A stretch of DNA of 64,000 bases from Lentzea xinjiangensis (GCF_900110955.1 NZ_FOFR01000008.1:248001-312000), one strand, 5' to 3'; numbered from the stretch's first letter, positions 24,299-37,167 are shown. Made by a program: numbers and translations. The notes: generated from the sequence alone by a model not told the origin.

Positions 24299-25138
24299 CT
24301 ACCGGGTCTCGTCCCAGACCGCCCGGACGGCCTCGGCGATCGAGGCGGCCTGCGCCCTGCCCGCCTCGGCCGCGGGCCTGCGCCGGGCCGGGTCCAGCAG
24401 GTTCTTGCCGATCGCGGCCAGCGCTGCCTCGTCCGGGCTCACCACGATCGACGGCACCCCGAGCTTCGCTGCCTGCGCGGCGGGCGTCGCCGCCTGGCTC
24501 GCCGAGCGCGTCAACGGGGCCACGACCACCACGCGGGAGCACCCGGCGGCGAGGTCCACGTTGGCCACCGACCGCATGCCACCGTCCATGTACCTGCGGC
24601 CGTCGATCGTCACCGGCGGCCACACCAGCGGCACCGCGCAGCTCGACGCCACCGCCTTCACCAGCGGCACCCCGCTGTCCCGGTCGAACGCCACGAACTT
24701 GCCGTCCGCGGTGTCGACGGCGGTGACCTTCAGCGCGCGCTCGGGCCAGTCCTTGATGGACAGCCGGTGCTCGAACACCTCGAGCCGCGACGCCTCCGAC
24801 GGCGTGCGGGCGTTCACCGCCGCGCGGCCGAGCCTGGCCCGCTTCGCCGCCGGAGTCCCCGGCATCACGTAGGAAAGCGCGTACCTGGCGAGCATCCACG
24901 GGGTGAGGCGGGCGGGGAGCTCCCCGTCGGGCGGCTCCAGCTGACCCGCGTACAGGTCGGCGAGCGGAACGCCGCCCGCGAGCTGCGTGGCCACCACCGA
25001 CCCCGCGGACGTCCCCACGAACAGGTCCGCCCCCGTCAGGTCGACGCCCCGCTCCGCGAGCCCGTGCAGAATCCCTGTCTCCCAAGCGATCCCGGTGACA
25101 CCGCCACCGCCCAGGACCAACGCGCGTTCTCCGGTCAC
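24299..25138 (-). CDS. Patatin-like phospholipase
   Basis: A 279-residue cytosolic or membrane-associated lipid hydrolase of the RssA type. The oxyanion-hole loop is GGGGVTGIAWETG (residues 10-22), the nucleophile elbow is VGTSAGS (41-47), and the catalytic Asp lies in MDGGMRSVANVDLA. Together these form the Ser-Asp dyad of patatins. The C-terminal part is helical (AEAGRAQAASIAEAVRAVWD). It is divergent from metH with the riboswitch region between them. Confidence 0.9.
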   Translation of the reverse strand: MTGERALVLGGGGVTGIAWETGILHGLAERGVDLTGADLFVGTSAGSVVATQLAGGVPLADLYAGQLEPPDGELPARLTPWMLARYALSYVMPGTPAAKRARLGRAAVNARTPSEASRLEVFEHRLSIKDWPERALKVTAVDTADGKFVAFDRDSGVPLVKAVASSCAVPLVWPPVTIDGRRYMDGGMRSVANVDLAAGCSRVVVVAPLTRSASQAATPAAQAAKLGVPSIVVSPDEAALAAIGKNLLDPARRRPAAEAGRAQAASIAEAVRAVWDETR

Positions 25139-25209
25139 GACGCCATCCTAGGTAGTGGGAGGGGTTCCTGCCCCGTGGTCGGCCGGGGTATCCTTGGCCG
25201 CGAGGCCGA

Positions 25210-25294
25210 GAAGCGCTGCAACAGGCTGCCACGCCTGCCACGCTCGGCGTCGAGACACCACGGCACAAGGGCGCTTCCGACTTCTCGGGAGCGC
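25210..25294 (+). promoter_or_regulatory. S-adenosylhomocysteine (SAH) riboswitch with alternative pairing to the metH ribosome-binding site
   Basis: GAAGCGC (25210-25216) pairs perfectly with GCGCTTC (25271-25277) as P1. Next come the conserved TGCAAC, a P2 hairpin CAGGC/GCCTG (25222-25237), and CACGCTCGG, all in the order of the SAH aptamer. The 3' strand of P1 extended by one base (25271-25278) can instead pair with GGGAGCGC (25287-25294), which contains the ribosome-binding site. SAH binding would favour P1 and free the site, an ON switch. SAH riboswitches precede SAH-recycling genes including metH in other bacteria. Confidence 0.8.
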
Positions 25295-25296
25295 GC

Positions 25297-28869
<3,573 letters not shown>

Positions 28870-28882
28870 CACCTCCGCGACG

Positions 28883-28896
28883 TGAAAGCGCTTCCC
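28883..28896. promoter_or_regulatory. Imperfect copy of the GGAAAGCGCTTTCC palindrome upstream of copy-2 lipoprotein gene
   Basis: TGAAAGCGCTTCCC matches the perfect sites at 55285 and 58218 at 12 of 14 positions and keeps the core GAAAGCGCTT. It lies 95 bp before the lipoprotein start and 14 bp after the metH stop. It may be a weak operator of the same LacI-type regulator. Confidence 0.4.
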
Positions 28897-28990
28897 GCGA
28901 AGAGGGTGCGTGAACCCGATCGGACATCGGGCGATGTAGCATCGGCCGCTCCGGAGATCACTCACCCGACGGTCGAGCCCGAGGTCATCA

Positions 28991-30025
28991 ATGCGAGCTG
29001 CGGCGCTGGTGCTGGGACTGGTGCTGGTCTCGGGCTGCGGTGCCGCGGGACCGTCGGCGATGCCGCACGTCGGGTTCGTCGTGAAGCGCACGGGCGGCTC
29101 CTTCGCCCAGGAGATGACCAGCGGTTTCCACGAGGGCGTCGGCCGCGCCGGCGGCGTCAGCGCCACGGTGACGGGGCCCCACGGGCAGGACGGGCACAAG
29201 GAAGTCGAGTTGTTCCGGGAGCTGACGACGGCTGCGAAGGGCGGGATCGCCGTGGCCACGTCCGAGCCCGCGCTGATGGCACCGTCCATCGCGGAGGCGC
29301 GGGCCCGGCACGTCGCCGTCGTCAGCGTCGACATGCGGCTCACCGCGAGCTCGCGGGTCAGGCTGCACATCGGTAACGACAACCACGAGCTGGGCGAAAA
29401 GCTGGCTGACGAGGTGATCCGCCGGTTGGCCCCGGACGCGGCCGGGACCGTGGTGCTGGGAAACACGGCGCCGGGCCTCACCGGGTTCGACGAGCGGGCC
29501 GACGGGATCCGCGGGCGGTTCGCGGAGAAGTTACCGGGAGTGCTGGTGCTGGGGCCGTTCGACACGCAACGTGACGACGAGGCCAACCGGGACGCGTGGC
29601 GCAGGCTGATCGCCGCGAATCCCGACGCGCTCGCGTTCGTGGGAACGGGCGACTGCGACGGGGTCAGCCTCGCCGCGCTGAAGACGGAGAAGAAGTCGGC
29701 GAGGTGGCTGGTGGGCGGCTTCGGGGTCGACCCGAGAACGTTGCAGGCGGTGCGGGACGGTGCGATGGTGGCGACGATCTCGCCGGAGAACTACCTCAAG
29801 GGCGCCGTGGCCGGCTGGCTGCTCGCGCGGCACGCGAAGGGCGGGGCCGCGCTGCCCGAGGGGTGGGTGGAGACACCGGGGCTCGCGGTGACCACCGCGA
29901 ACCTCGACCGGATCCTGCACCGGCAGGGGTCGGAGAGAGCGCGCGAGGACTTCTTCCAGCCTCAGATCGACAGCTTCGCCGAGGACCCGGCGAGCTGGGT
30001 GCGACCGTTGGAGCAGGCACGGTGA
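28991..30025 (+). CDS. Sugar-binding-type lipoprotein, copy 2, coupled to a GGDEF-EAL gene
   Basis: A 344-residue lipoprotein with lipobox VSGC (Cys 16) and the same type I binding fold as the protein at 19329: PHVGFVVKRTGGSFAQEMTS, IGNDNHELGEKLADEVI, and NYLKGAVAGWLLARHAKGG; both proteins end in a similar WVRPLEQAR/LRPLDQAR tail. The stop codon overlaps the start of the next gene as GTGA, so it is translated together with a membrane cyclic-di-GMP enzyme rather than with a permease. I infer an extracellular ligand receptor for that enzyme. The ligand is probably a sugar or similar small polar molecule, but this is not established. Confidence 0.85.
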   Translation: MRAAALVLGLVLVSGCGAAGPSAMPHVGFVVKRTGGSFAQEMTSGFHEGVGRAGGVSATVTGPHGQDGHKEVELFRELTTAAKGGIAVATSEPALMAPSIAEARARHVAVVSVDMRLTASSRVRLHIGNDNHELGEKLADEVIRRLAPDAAGTVVLGNTAPGLTGFDERADGIRGRFAEKLPGVLVLGPFDTQRDDEANRDAWRRLIAANPDALAFVGTGDCDGVSLAALKTEKKSARWLVGGFGVDPRTLQAVRDGAMVATISPENYLKGAVAGWLLARHAKGGAALPEGWVETPGLAVTTANLDRILHRQGSERAREDFFQPQIDSFAEDPASWVRPLEQAR

Positions 30026-31944
30026 GCTTCGGGGAGAACCGTGCCACCGCACGGGTGGCGACGGTGGGGCTGACGCTCGGGCTGCTGACCCTGGCCGGGC
30101 TGGCGCTGTGGAGCAGCATCAGCGCGCAGCACACGACCGCGCACGTCCGGCAGCTCAACGAGGCCGGCGAGCGGTGGAGCCGCGTGCTGGAGCACATCAA
30201 CGTCGCGGACAACGCGTTGCGCGACGTCCAGGTCGCGCGGACCGCGCAGACCCTCCAGCCGCTGCAGAACTCCGTCGGCGCGGCGCGCGACGAGCTGGAG
30301 TGGCTGAGCACCAGCGGCAGGCCGTCCGACGCCGCCGTGGCCGGCCGGTTGCTGCCGCTGTACGACCAGACGACCGAGAGCCTGCGCGAGGTGATCGCCG
30401 GCGGCGACCCGCTGCAGGCCGACCAGGCCTCGCTCGCGCACTCGTCGTTGCGCCGCCAGATCTCCACGACGATAGGGGCCAACTGGCTCGACACCACCGA
30501 GTACCTGCGCGCCGCCGACGAGCGGAACGCGCAGCTGCGGATCGCCCAGGTCGTGGCGTTCGTCGTGGACGGGTTCCTGGTGGCGCTGTTCGGCATGGTG
30601 CTGCTCGGCTACCGGCGCAAGATACTGCGCCAGGCCGCCAAGAACGAGCACGAGGCCCACCACGACGCGCTGACGGGCCTGGCCAACCGGACGCTGCTCG
30701 CGCGCCGCATGGAACAGGCCGTCGCGAAGGCGCGCAAGAAGGACGAGCCGCTGGCGTTGCTGATCGTGGACCTGGACCGGTTCAAGGAGGTCAACGACTC
30801 GCTCGGGCACCACAGCGGCGACCTGCTGCTGCGCCAGGTGGCCAACCGGCTGTCCTGGGCGGTGCGCGACACGGACCTGGTGGCCCGGCTGGGCGGCGAC
30901 GAGTTCGCCGTGCTGCTGCCCGGTGTCGGCTCGGCCGAGAACGCCCGCATGGTGGCGGACAAGATCCTCTCCGCGCTGGCCATGCCGGTGACGCTGGAGG
31001 GCCTGGAGCTCGAGATAGCGGGCAGCGTCGGGGTGGCGCTGTGCCCGTCGGACTCCGGCGACGGCCACGAGCTGCTGCGGCACGCGGACAGCGCGATGTA
31101 CGCGGCCAAGCGAGACAAGTCCGGCGTGGCCGTGTACGACGCCCGCCTGCACGAACGCGGCGCCGCCCACCTGACGGCCGTGACGGAGCTGCGCCACGCG
31201 ATCGACCGCAACGAGCTGTTCCTGCACTACCAGCCCAAGGCCCTGGCCGACACGGGCGCGGTGTGCGGTGTCGAGGCCCTGGCCCGCTGGCAGCACCCGA
31301 CCCGCGGCCTGGTGCGTCCCGACGAGTTCATCCCGGTGGCCGAGGAGAACGGCCTGATCGAGCCGCTGACCCGCTACGTCATCGACGCCGCGCTGCGGCA
31401 GTGCCGCGCCTGGTCCGACGCGGGCTGGGAGGTGCCGGTCTCGGTGAACGTGGGCGCGGCCTGCCTGCACCACACCGAGTTCCCCGGCGACGTGGCCGAC
31501 CTGATCAAGCGGCACGGGCTGCCCGCCCGCCTGCTGACGCTGGAGATCACCGAGAGCGCCATCATCTCCGACCCCGACCGCGCGGTGGAGGTGTTGCGCG
31601 GGCTGACCGAGCTGGGCGTGCGGCTGTCCATCGACGACTTCGGCACGGGTTACTCGTCGATCTCCTACCTGCGCAGCATGCGGGTGCACGAGATGAAGCT
31701 CGACCGGTCGTTCGTCACGCACATGTGCACCGACGCCGGCGACTCGGCGATCGTGCACGCCCTGGTCGCGCTGGCCCGCAACTTCGGGTTGCAGGCCGTC
31801 GCGGAGGGCGTGGAGGACCAGGACACCTGGACCGCGCTGGCCGAGGCCGGCTGCGACGTGGTGCAGGGGTACTTCCTCAGCGAGCCGCTGCCCGCCGAGG
31901 ACGTCGTCGCCTGGCTGGGAGACCGGGCGGCGGCTCACGCGTAG
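30022..31944 (+). CDS. Membrane GGDEF-EAL protein, copy 2
   Basis: A 640-residue enzyme with membrane helices at about 12-33 and 174-196 around a 140-residue extracellular helical domain. The cyclase site ARLGGDEFAVLLPG is intact, and here the inhibitory site RDTD (282-285) is also intact, unlike copy 1. The EAL domain is canonical (GVEALARWQHP, TLEITESAI, SIDDFGTGYSSISYL). GTG 30022 overlaps the upstream lipoprotein stop, fixing the start. The protein can in principle both make and degrade cyclic-di-GMP. Its stop region overlaps the convergent kinase-like gene by 10 bases. Confidence 0.93.
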   Translation: MSFGENRATARVATVGLTLGLLTLAGLALWSSISAQHTTAHVRQLNEAGERWSRVLEHINVADNALRDVQVARTAQTLQPLQNSVGAARDELEWLSTSGRPSDAAVAGRLLPLYDQTTESLREVIAGGDPLQADQASLAHSSLRRQISTTIGANWLDTTEYLRAADERNAQLRIAQVVAFVVDGFLVALFGMVLLGYRRKILRQAAKNEHEAHHDALTGLANRTLLARRMEQAVAKARKKDEPLALLIVDLDRFKEVNDSLGHHSGDLLLRQVANRLSWAVRDTDLVARLGGDEFAVLLPGVGSAENARMVADKILSALAMPVTLEGLELEIAGSVGVALCPSDSGDGHELLRHADSAMYAAKRDKSGVAVYDARLHERGAAHLTAVTELRHAIDRNELFLHYQPKALADTGAVCGVEALARWQHPTRGLVRPDEFIPVAEENGLIEPLTRYVIDAALRQCRAWSDAGWEVPVSVNVGAACLHHTEFPGDVADLIKRHGLPARLLTLEITESAIISDPDRAVEVLRGLTELGVRLSIDDFGTGYSSISYLRSMRVHEMKLDRSFVTHMCTDAGDSAIVHALVALARNFGLQAVAEGVEDQDTWTALAEAGCDVVQGYFLSEPLPAEDVVAWLGDRAAAHA

Positions 31945-32870
31945 ACGTCGGTGGCCCGCCACTGGTCGATGAACGGCCGCATGAACTCGACCATGGCGGG
32001 CAGCTGGTCCGCGCACGACAGGTAGGCGATCACCCGGATCGCGCCGACGGCGTTGACGAACCTGAGCACCTCCTCGTCGAGCGCGCGCAGGCCGTTCCTC
32101 GCGGCGCCGCGGTCGTAGGCGGCCACGAGCTCCGGCCCGAGACCGGCCAGGTCCCACTCCACCGGTCCGCGCGTGACCAGTTCGAAGTCCGAGAACAGCG
32201 GCCCGCCGGTGCTCGCGAAGATGTTCGCCGGCGGCGAGTCGCCGTGGATCGGCTGCGGCTCGATGCCGGGGAACCGCCGCCGGAACGCGTCCTCGTCGCT
32301 GACGAGCGGTTCCAGGACCTCCCACTCCCGCCTCGCCCTGGCGAGGTCCTCCCCGGCGACGACGTCCAGGCCTTCGAGCTCGTCGAGGCCTTCCCGGACG
32401 AACCGCGGCTCCGCCGACGACAGGAAGTCCAGTTCGCCGGGGTAGTCCTGCAACGCCCTGTGCAGGTCGGCGGTCAGCTCGGAGTTCCTGAGGTAGTCCG
32501 GTTCGCTGCTCTTGTCCTCGTCGGTGAACGGCCAGAAGGTGATCGAGAAGCCGTCCCGCTGGACCGGTTCGCGCGGCACCAGCGTGCTCGGCGGGATCAC
32601 CGGCGTGCCCTGGTCGTGCAGCCACTGCGCGACGTCCAGCTCCTGCCGCTGGCGCCGCGCGAGGCTCTCCGGCGTCGTGGTGTGCGGCAGGACGGTGGGC
32701 ACGCGGGCCACCACCGGCGACGGCACGAGGTGGACCACGACGGAGAACAGCTCGTAGAGCACCCTGCCCTCGGTGATCTCCAGGCCGAGGTCACGACCTG
32801 CCGCCACCGCGGCGTTCGTGGCCGCGGCGGTGCGGGCGGCGATGTCCTCGGGGGTCGCGAAGGCTGTCAT
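31935..32870 (-). CDS. Aminoglycoside-phosphotransferase-family kinase-like protein
   Basis: A 311-residue protein of the APH/choline-kinase fold. The catalytic loop is PIHGDSPPANIFAS (HGDxxxxN) and the metal-binding motif follows as LFSDFELVTRGPVEWDLA. N-lobe segments SVVVHLVPSPVVARVPTV supply the nucleotide pocket. The catalytic Asp and Asn are present, so kinase activity is plausible; the substrate may be an antibiotic or a metabolite. It is monocistronic and overlaps the end of the GGDEF-EAL gene by 10 bases. No gene was recognised in the 234-bp gap at 32871-33104. Confidence 0.85.
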   Translation of the reverse strand: MTAFATPEDIAARTAAATNAAVAAGRDLGLEITEGRVLYELFSVVVHLVPSPVVARVPTVLPHTTTPESLARRQRQELDVAQWLHDQGTPVIPPSTLVPREPVQRDGFSITFWPFTDEDKSSEPDYLRNSELTADLHRALQDYPGELDFLSSAEPRFVREGLDELEGLDVVAGEDLARARREWEVLEPLVSDEDAFRRRFPGIEPQPIHGDSPPANIFASTGGPLFSDFELVTRGPVEWDLAGLGPELVAAYDRGAARNGLRALDEEVLRFVNAVGAIRVIAYLSCADQLPAMVEFMRPFIDQWRATDVYA

Positions 32871-33104
32871 GGCGTGATCGTTTCACGGCCCCCTCGGCCG
32901 ACGCAGGTCATTTCCGGTGGGGCGATGGCCTGCCGCCACCCCGCGGGAACGCGCACCGGAGCAGACCTGCCGGCTGTGCGGGCCCAGGCACGGGCGTGGC
33001 CCTCCCGCGGCACGACCACGCCTCGCCGTCGTCCACCGCACCGGCACCCTGCGCGAGGCCGGTTCCGGCCCGGCGGCGACCGGGCGGCACCGCGGTGGGA
33101 GTCC

Positions 33105-36101
33105 TCAGTGGTCGCAGCAGACGCGCTCGGCCCACTCCGGCTCGTGCCACCAGTGCTTGTTCTCCGCCGAGGCGAGCGGCGCCAACGCCGGCCGCTCGGC
33201 CGACACCCCGGCCTGGTTCCGGTACGGCGCCAGCAGGTCCGGCACCCGGTGCAGATGACCGCCGACCATCACCTGCCGCACGTTCGCGGCGTCCCTGATG
33301 TCCTGCAACGGGTTGCCGGACACGAACGCGACGTCGGCGGGCGCGCCCGGCTTGATCGCGCCGATCGGCAGGCCGAGCCAGCGGGCCGGGTTGCGGGTCG
33401 CGGTGATGAGCGCTTCCCGTGGTGTGAAGCCGTACTTGACCATCGCGCGCAGGTTCATGTGAGTGGCGGTGGCGGGCGCGTCGAGGGGCGCGTCCGTGCC
33501 GCAGATGACCAGGCCTCCGCCCCGGTGCACCGCCAGCGCGAACTCCACCCAGTTGCGCAGGATGGCGGCCGACGAGCTGCTGCCGCCGCTGTCGGCCTCG
33601 GCGAGGTAGCGCTCGTACTCCCACGGCGGGAAGAGCACGCGGGTGCGTTCGTCCAGTGCCAGCGACTTGTCCTCGGCGAACAGGGCCCGGCTGTGGAACA
33701 GGGTCGGCGTCATCGACATGCCGGACCGCACGAACAGCTCCACCACGTCCTGGTAGGCCTTGCCCAGCCGCGTCACGGTGTGGGAGTAGCCGAGGCGGTT
33801 GGTGGCGCCGACGTGCTCCATGCCGTCCATGCCGAGGTTGGCGGCCGGGTAGAGGTAGTGCGACGACAGCGGGACGCGGGACCGCCGCACGGCCGCGCGT
33901 TGCAGTTCCACCGGCAGGCGGACGTAGGTTTTGATCATGTCGTAGCCGAGCTCGTGCGCGCGGCGCAGCTCGAGGTCGAGTTGCGCCCGGCTGAGCGTCG
34001 GGCGCATGAAGTTGTAGTAGACGCGGGAGCCGTCGATGGCCTCGCCGGTGGCGTAGAACCGCGGGCCGGTCAGGGTGCCGGCGGCGAGCGCCTCGCGGGT
34101 CTCGACCATCTGGTACACCGGGTCGCCCGGTGAGCGGACGGTCGTGATGCCGTAGGCGAGCCAGACGTTGCCCTGCCGCGCTCCCCACTGGCGGCCGCGC
34201 AGGTGCCAGTGGTTGTGGGCGTCGATCAGGCCGGGGATCGCCGTCAGCTCCGACGCGTCGACGTCGGCGTGGCCGCGGTGGGGCCGCACCTCCTCGACGC
34301 GGCCGTTCGCCACGACGATGTCGACGTCGCGGCGCAGGCCCTCCGCCTCGCCGTCCCAGCAGGCACCGACGCGCACGACCTTGCGTTCGGGAGCGCGGGC
34401 CCTGCTGTAGCTGAGGTTCAGCCGGATCGCGGTCGCTCGTCCGTCCAGTGTGGACCGTCGCAGCCGGCCGTTGCTGAGGTAGACGAGGTCGTCGCCGTGC
34501 CACGCCAGCGAGTCGGTGACTTCGCGGGTGACCTGGCGCGGCTCGCCGGTGAAGGCGCCCTTGGCGTCGACGGGCACGACCCACGCGACGCTCTCCACGA
34601 CGAACGCGACGTGCTTGCCGTCCGGCGAGAAGACCGGACCGTCGTCGCCGCGGGTCGCGATGGAGCGGAACGGCATGGGCTCGGTGTAGCTCAGCTCGCC
34701 GGAGGCCAGGTCCACCGAGAGGATCTGGCTGGTGCCCTCGCGGAACCGGCGCGAGAACGGCTTCACCGCGGCCAGCGCCACGACCGTGCCGTCCGCGGAC
34801 CACGTGGGCCTGCCCGGCTGGAACAGCGCCGGGGTGATCTGCCGCCGCCCGGTGGCGTCCGCGACCCAGACCTGGCCGTCCTGGTCGACGTAGGCGACCT
34901 TGGTGCCGTCCGGGGAGAACCGCGGCGTGGTCTGCGCGCCGGGCGCCGGGGCGTACAGCTCGTCCGCGCCCGTCCTGAGGTCGCGGATCCGGAGCTGCGC
35001 GACGCCGGTGCGGTCGCTCGCGTAGACCAGTCTGGTGCCGTCGGGCGAGAAGTCGGGATCGGAGTCGAAGTACCGCCCGTCGGTCAGCCTGGTGGTCCTG
35101 CCGCCGCTCAGCAGGTGGATCGCGTTGAGCGCCCGGAACGCGATCTTGCCGTCGCTCGACACCACCGGGCTCGCGATGCCCTTGACCGGGCCTCCAGTGA
35201 GGTTCCTCGTCCGGCGGCGCCGGACCCTGCGCACCGGCACGGTCGCCTCGAACGGGATGTCCTTCGTGGTACCGCCGGCCCGCAGCCGGATCTTGCCGTC
35301 GGCGGTGTAGAGGACGCTGTCGCCGTCCCAGATCGGCGCGAACCCGAAGACGTCCTGCCCGGTGACCACCGGGGTCGTCCCCAGCACCAGGTCGGCCTGG
35401 CCCGGCCGCACCACCGTGTAGCTGGCCCGGCCTCCCGGTCCGAACGCCGCCCCGAAGAGCTGCGCGCCCGCCGGTGCCGTGACCAGCCGCTCGCGCGTGC
35501 CGTCCAGCGTCACGGTCTCGACCGTCGCGGTGCCGACCACGAAGATGATCCGCTCGCCGTCGGGCGACCACTGGGGCGCGGCCGCGTCGTCGGGGGCCTC
35601 GGTGAGCCGCGTGATCGCTCCGGACGCCAGGTCCAGGACGTGCACGCCGTAGCTGCCGGCGCGGTCGCTGACGAACGCGATCTTCGTGCCGTCCGGCGAG
35701 AACGCGGGCTCGCGGTGGTCGTACCTGCCCCGCGTGAGCTGCCGCAGCCCGCGGCCGTCGAGCCCGATGACGTAGAGGTGGTAGTTGCCGTCCCGGTAGG
35801 ACTGGAAGGCGATCCGGCCGTCCGGCCCGAACGACGGCAACGTGGCGTCCTGCAGCTCGTCGGTGAGCCTGCGCGCCCGCCCGCCCGTGGCGGGGAGAAC
35901 CCAGATCGCGGTGACCAGGTCCATGGCGAGCCACTTGCCGTCGGCCGATCGCGACACCGAGATGTTGGTGCCCTGCGTCAGCGTCACGCCCGCGTCCGCC
36001 TGCGCGGTGCCGTTCGTGAGCGCGGTCGCGGTGGACGCGGCGGTGGCGACGGCGGCGGCCTGGCCGGTGCGGGCCAGCAGTTCGCGACGAGACAGGTCCA
36101 T
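33105..36101 (-). CDS. Exported beta-propeller/amidohydrolase fusion protein
   Basis: A 998-residue exported protein. MDLSRRELLARTGQAAAVAT is a Tat-type signal. Residues 50-580 contain many TolB/PD40-type propeller blades (repeated FSPDGTKIAFVSD-like segments). Residues 610-960 form an amidohydrolase barrel with AIPGLIDAHNHWHLRG (HxH metal site), the lysine of MIKTYVRLP, SSHYLYPAANLGMDGMEHVG, and the Asp in CGTDAPLDAPAT. PGAPADVAFVSGNPL closes the barrel. Related actinomycete proteins are annotated only as amidohydrolases, and the substrate is unknown. ATG 36101 follows GGGGGAG. Confidence 0.87.
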   Translation of the reverse strand: MDLSRRELLARTGQAAAVATAASTATALTNGTAQADAGVTLTQGTNISVSRSADGKWLAMDLVTAIWVLPATGGRARRLTDELQDATLPSFGPDGRIAFQSYRDGNYHLYVIGLDGRGLRQLTRGRYDHREPAFSPDGTKIAFVSDRAGSYGVHVLDLASGAITRLTEAPDDAAAPQWSPDGERIIFVVGTATVETVTLDGTRERLVTAPAGAQLFGAAFGPGGRASYTVVRPGQADLVLGTTPVVTGQDVFGFAPIWDGDSVLYTADGKIRLRAGGTTKDIPFEATVPVRRVRRRRTRNLTGGPVKGIASPVVSSDGKIAFRALNAIHLLSGGRTTRLTDGRYFDSDPDFSPDGTRLVYASDRTGVAQLRIRDLRTGADELYAPAPGAQTTPRFSPDGTKVAYVDQDGQVWVADATGRRQITPALFQPGRPTWSADGTVVALAAVKPFSRRFREGTSQILSVDLASGELSYTEPMPFRSIATRGDDGPVFSPDGKHVAFVVESVAWVVPVDAKGAFTGEPRQVTREVTDSLAWHGDDLVYLSNGRLRRSTLDGRATAIRLNLSYSRARAPERKVVRVGACWDGEAEGLRRDVDIVVANGRVEEVRPHRGHADVDASELTAIPGLIDAHNHWHLRGRQWGARQGNVWLAYGITTVRSPGDPVYQMVETREALAAGTLTGPRFYATGEAIDGSRVYYNFMRPTLSRAQLDLELRRAHELGYDMIKTYVRLPVELQRAAVRRSRVPLSSHYLYPAANLGMDGMEHVGATNRLGYSHTVTRLGKAYQDVVELFVRSGMSMTPTLFHSRALFAEDKSLALDERTRVLFPPWEYERYLAEADSGGSSSSAAILRNWVEFALAVHRGGGLVICGTDAPLDAPATATHMNLRAMVKYGFTPREALITATRNPARWLGLPIGAIKPGAPADVAFVSGNPLQDIRDAANVRQVMVGGHLHRVPDLLAPYRNQAGVSAERPALAPLASAENKHWWHEPEWAERVCCDH

Positions 36102-36223
36102 GGCGGCACTCCCCCAGCGTTGATCCCCTAAGGAGATCCACCCTGCCACCGCACCGGTGTGGCGCTATCGGCCATCCGGCCTACGGATCCTTCGAACGGG
36201 TGCGGGTCCGGCCGGTGCGGTGA

Positions 36224-37141
36224 CTAGCCGACCAGGCGGCGGCGCCAGTCCAGCGGGGTGACGGTGATGGACCGGCCGGGATCGCGGTTCCACTCGGCAC
36301 GCAGGCCGGCTGCTTCGAGGGCGGCCACGACCTCATCACCGATGGCCGCCGTCGTCCCGGGCGAGCCGTCGAAGCCGCCGTAGAGCAACGTCAGCCCGTG
36401 ACCGGCCACGGCGGCGTCCGTGCACTGGGCGTGGAAGTAGACGAAACCGCGGGCGTCGGGGCCGCCTTCACCGCCTATCCCGGCTTGGCCGCAGGCGCGG
36501 CAGCAGGTGAAGTTCTCGCGGGCGGTGATGCGGGCCCGCCGCAGAGCGGCGAAGGCCCGGCTGATCCGCTCGGGGTCGGTCTCGCCCTGCCACGAGGCCT
36601 GCTCCGCGACCCGTTCCCGCCACAACCGGTCGGCCAGCACCACGGCCTGCTCCCGCGAGACGGGCCGGCGCTCCTCGGTGACCAGGTACTCCTCGGCGAG
36701 CTCCGCCAGCTCGGCGCGGGAGGCGTAGCCGCCGGCCAGCACCTCGCGGACGCGCCTCTCCAGCACCTCGCGCTCGTCCTCGCCGAGGTCGAGCGGCGGC
36801 ACCTCGGGGGCGGGGCCCACGTCGAGCACCGACCAGGTCAGACCGCTGTCCCACCCGGCCTCCCGGCGAGCCCAGCCGGTGATCGCCGCGGCCACGGCCC
36901 CCGGCCCGTCGGCCACCGCCTCGAAATGCCGGTCGGCGGCGCCGTCGCGGTGCTCGATCGCGTAGTCACCACCGGTCTCGTGCCAGACCTGGACGAAGAC
37001 GTCCGGCAGGTCGGGTATCCGCTGGACCACCAGGAACCGGTCGGCTTCGGCACCGATGCGCCGGACCAGGCCGGCCAGCTCCCCGGCCGGCACGCGGACG
37101 TGCCGTTCCCCGCCTTCGGTCCGAACCACGATCTCCAGCAC
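36224..37141 (-). CDS. DUF6891-like protein
   Basis: A 305-residue cytosolic protein. The N-terminal part (LEIVVRTEGGERHVRVPAGE) is separate from a helical middle region and a C-terminal domain with ARENFTCCRACGQAGIGGEG, GFVYFHAQCTDAAVAGHG, LTLLYGGF and SITVTPLDWRRRL. The cysteines resemble a zinc knuckle, and the pattern fits the DUF6891 family of unknown role. GTG 37141 gives a compact start. The 129-residue gene 26 bases upstream is in the same direction and probably cotranscribed. Confidence 0.72.
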   Translation of the reverse strand: MLEIVVRTEGGERHVRVPAGELAGLVRRIGAEADRFLVVQRIPDLPDVFVQVWHETGGDYAIEHRDGAADRHFEAVADGPGAVAAAITGWARREAGWDSGLTWSVLDVGPAPEVPPLDLGEDEREVLERRVREVLAGGYASRAELAELAEEYLVTEERRPVSREQAVVLADRLWRERVAEQASWQGETDPERISRAFAALRRARITARENFTCCRACGQAGIGGEGGPDARGFVYFHAQCTDAAVAGHGLTLLYGGFDGSPGTTAAIGDEVVAALEAAGLRAEWNRDPGRSITVTPLDWRRRLVG

Positions 37142-37167
37142 GCGCAGACTCTGGCAGACCCGGTCCG

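Noticed and set aside
30108-34133. A 1341-residue plus-strand frame over the GGDEF-EAL and kinase-like genes
   Set aside because: Out of frame with the recognised proteins and rich in Arg/Ala/Gly without domains.
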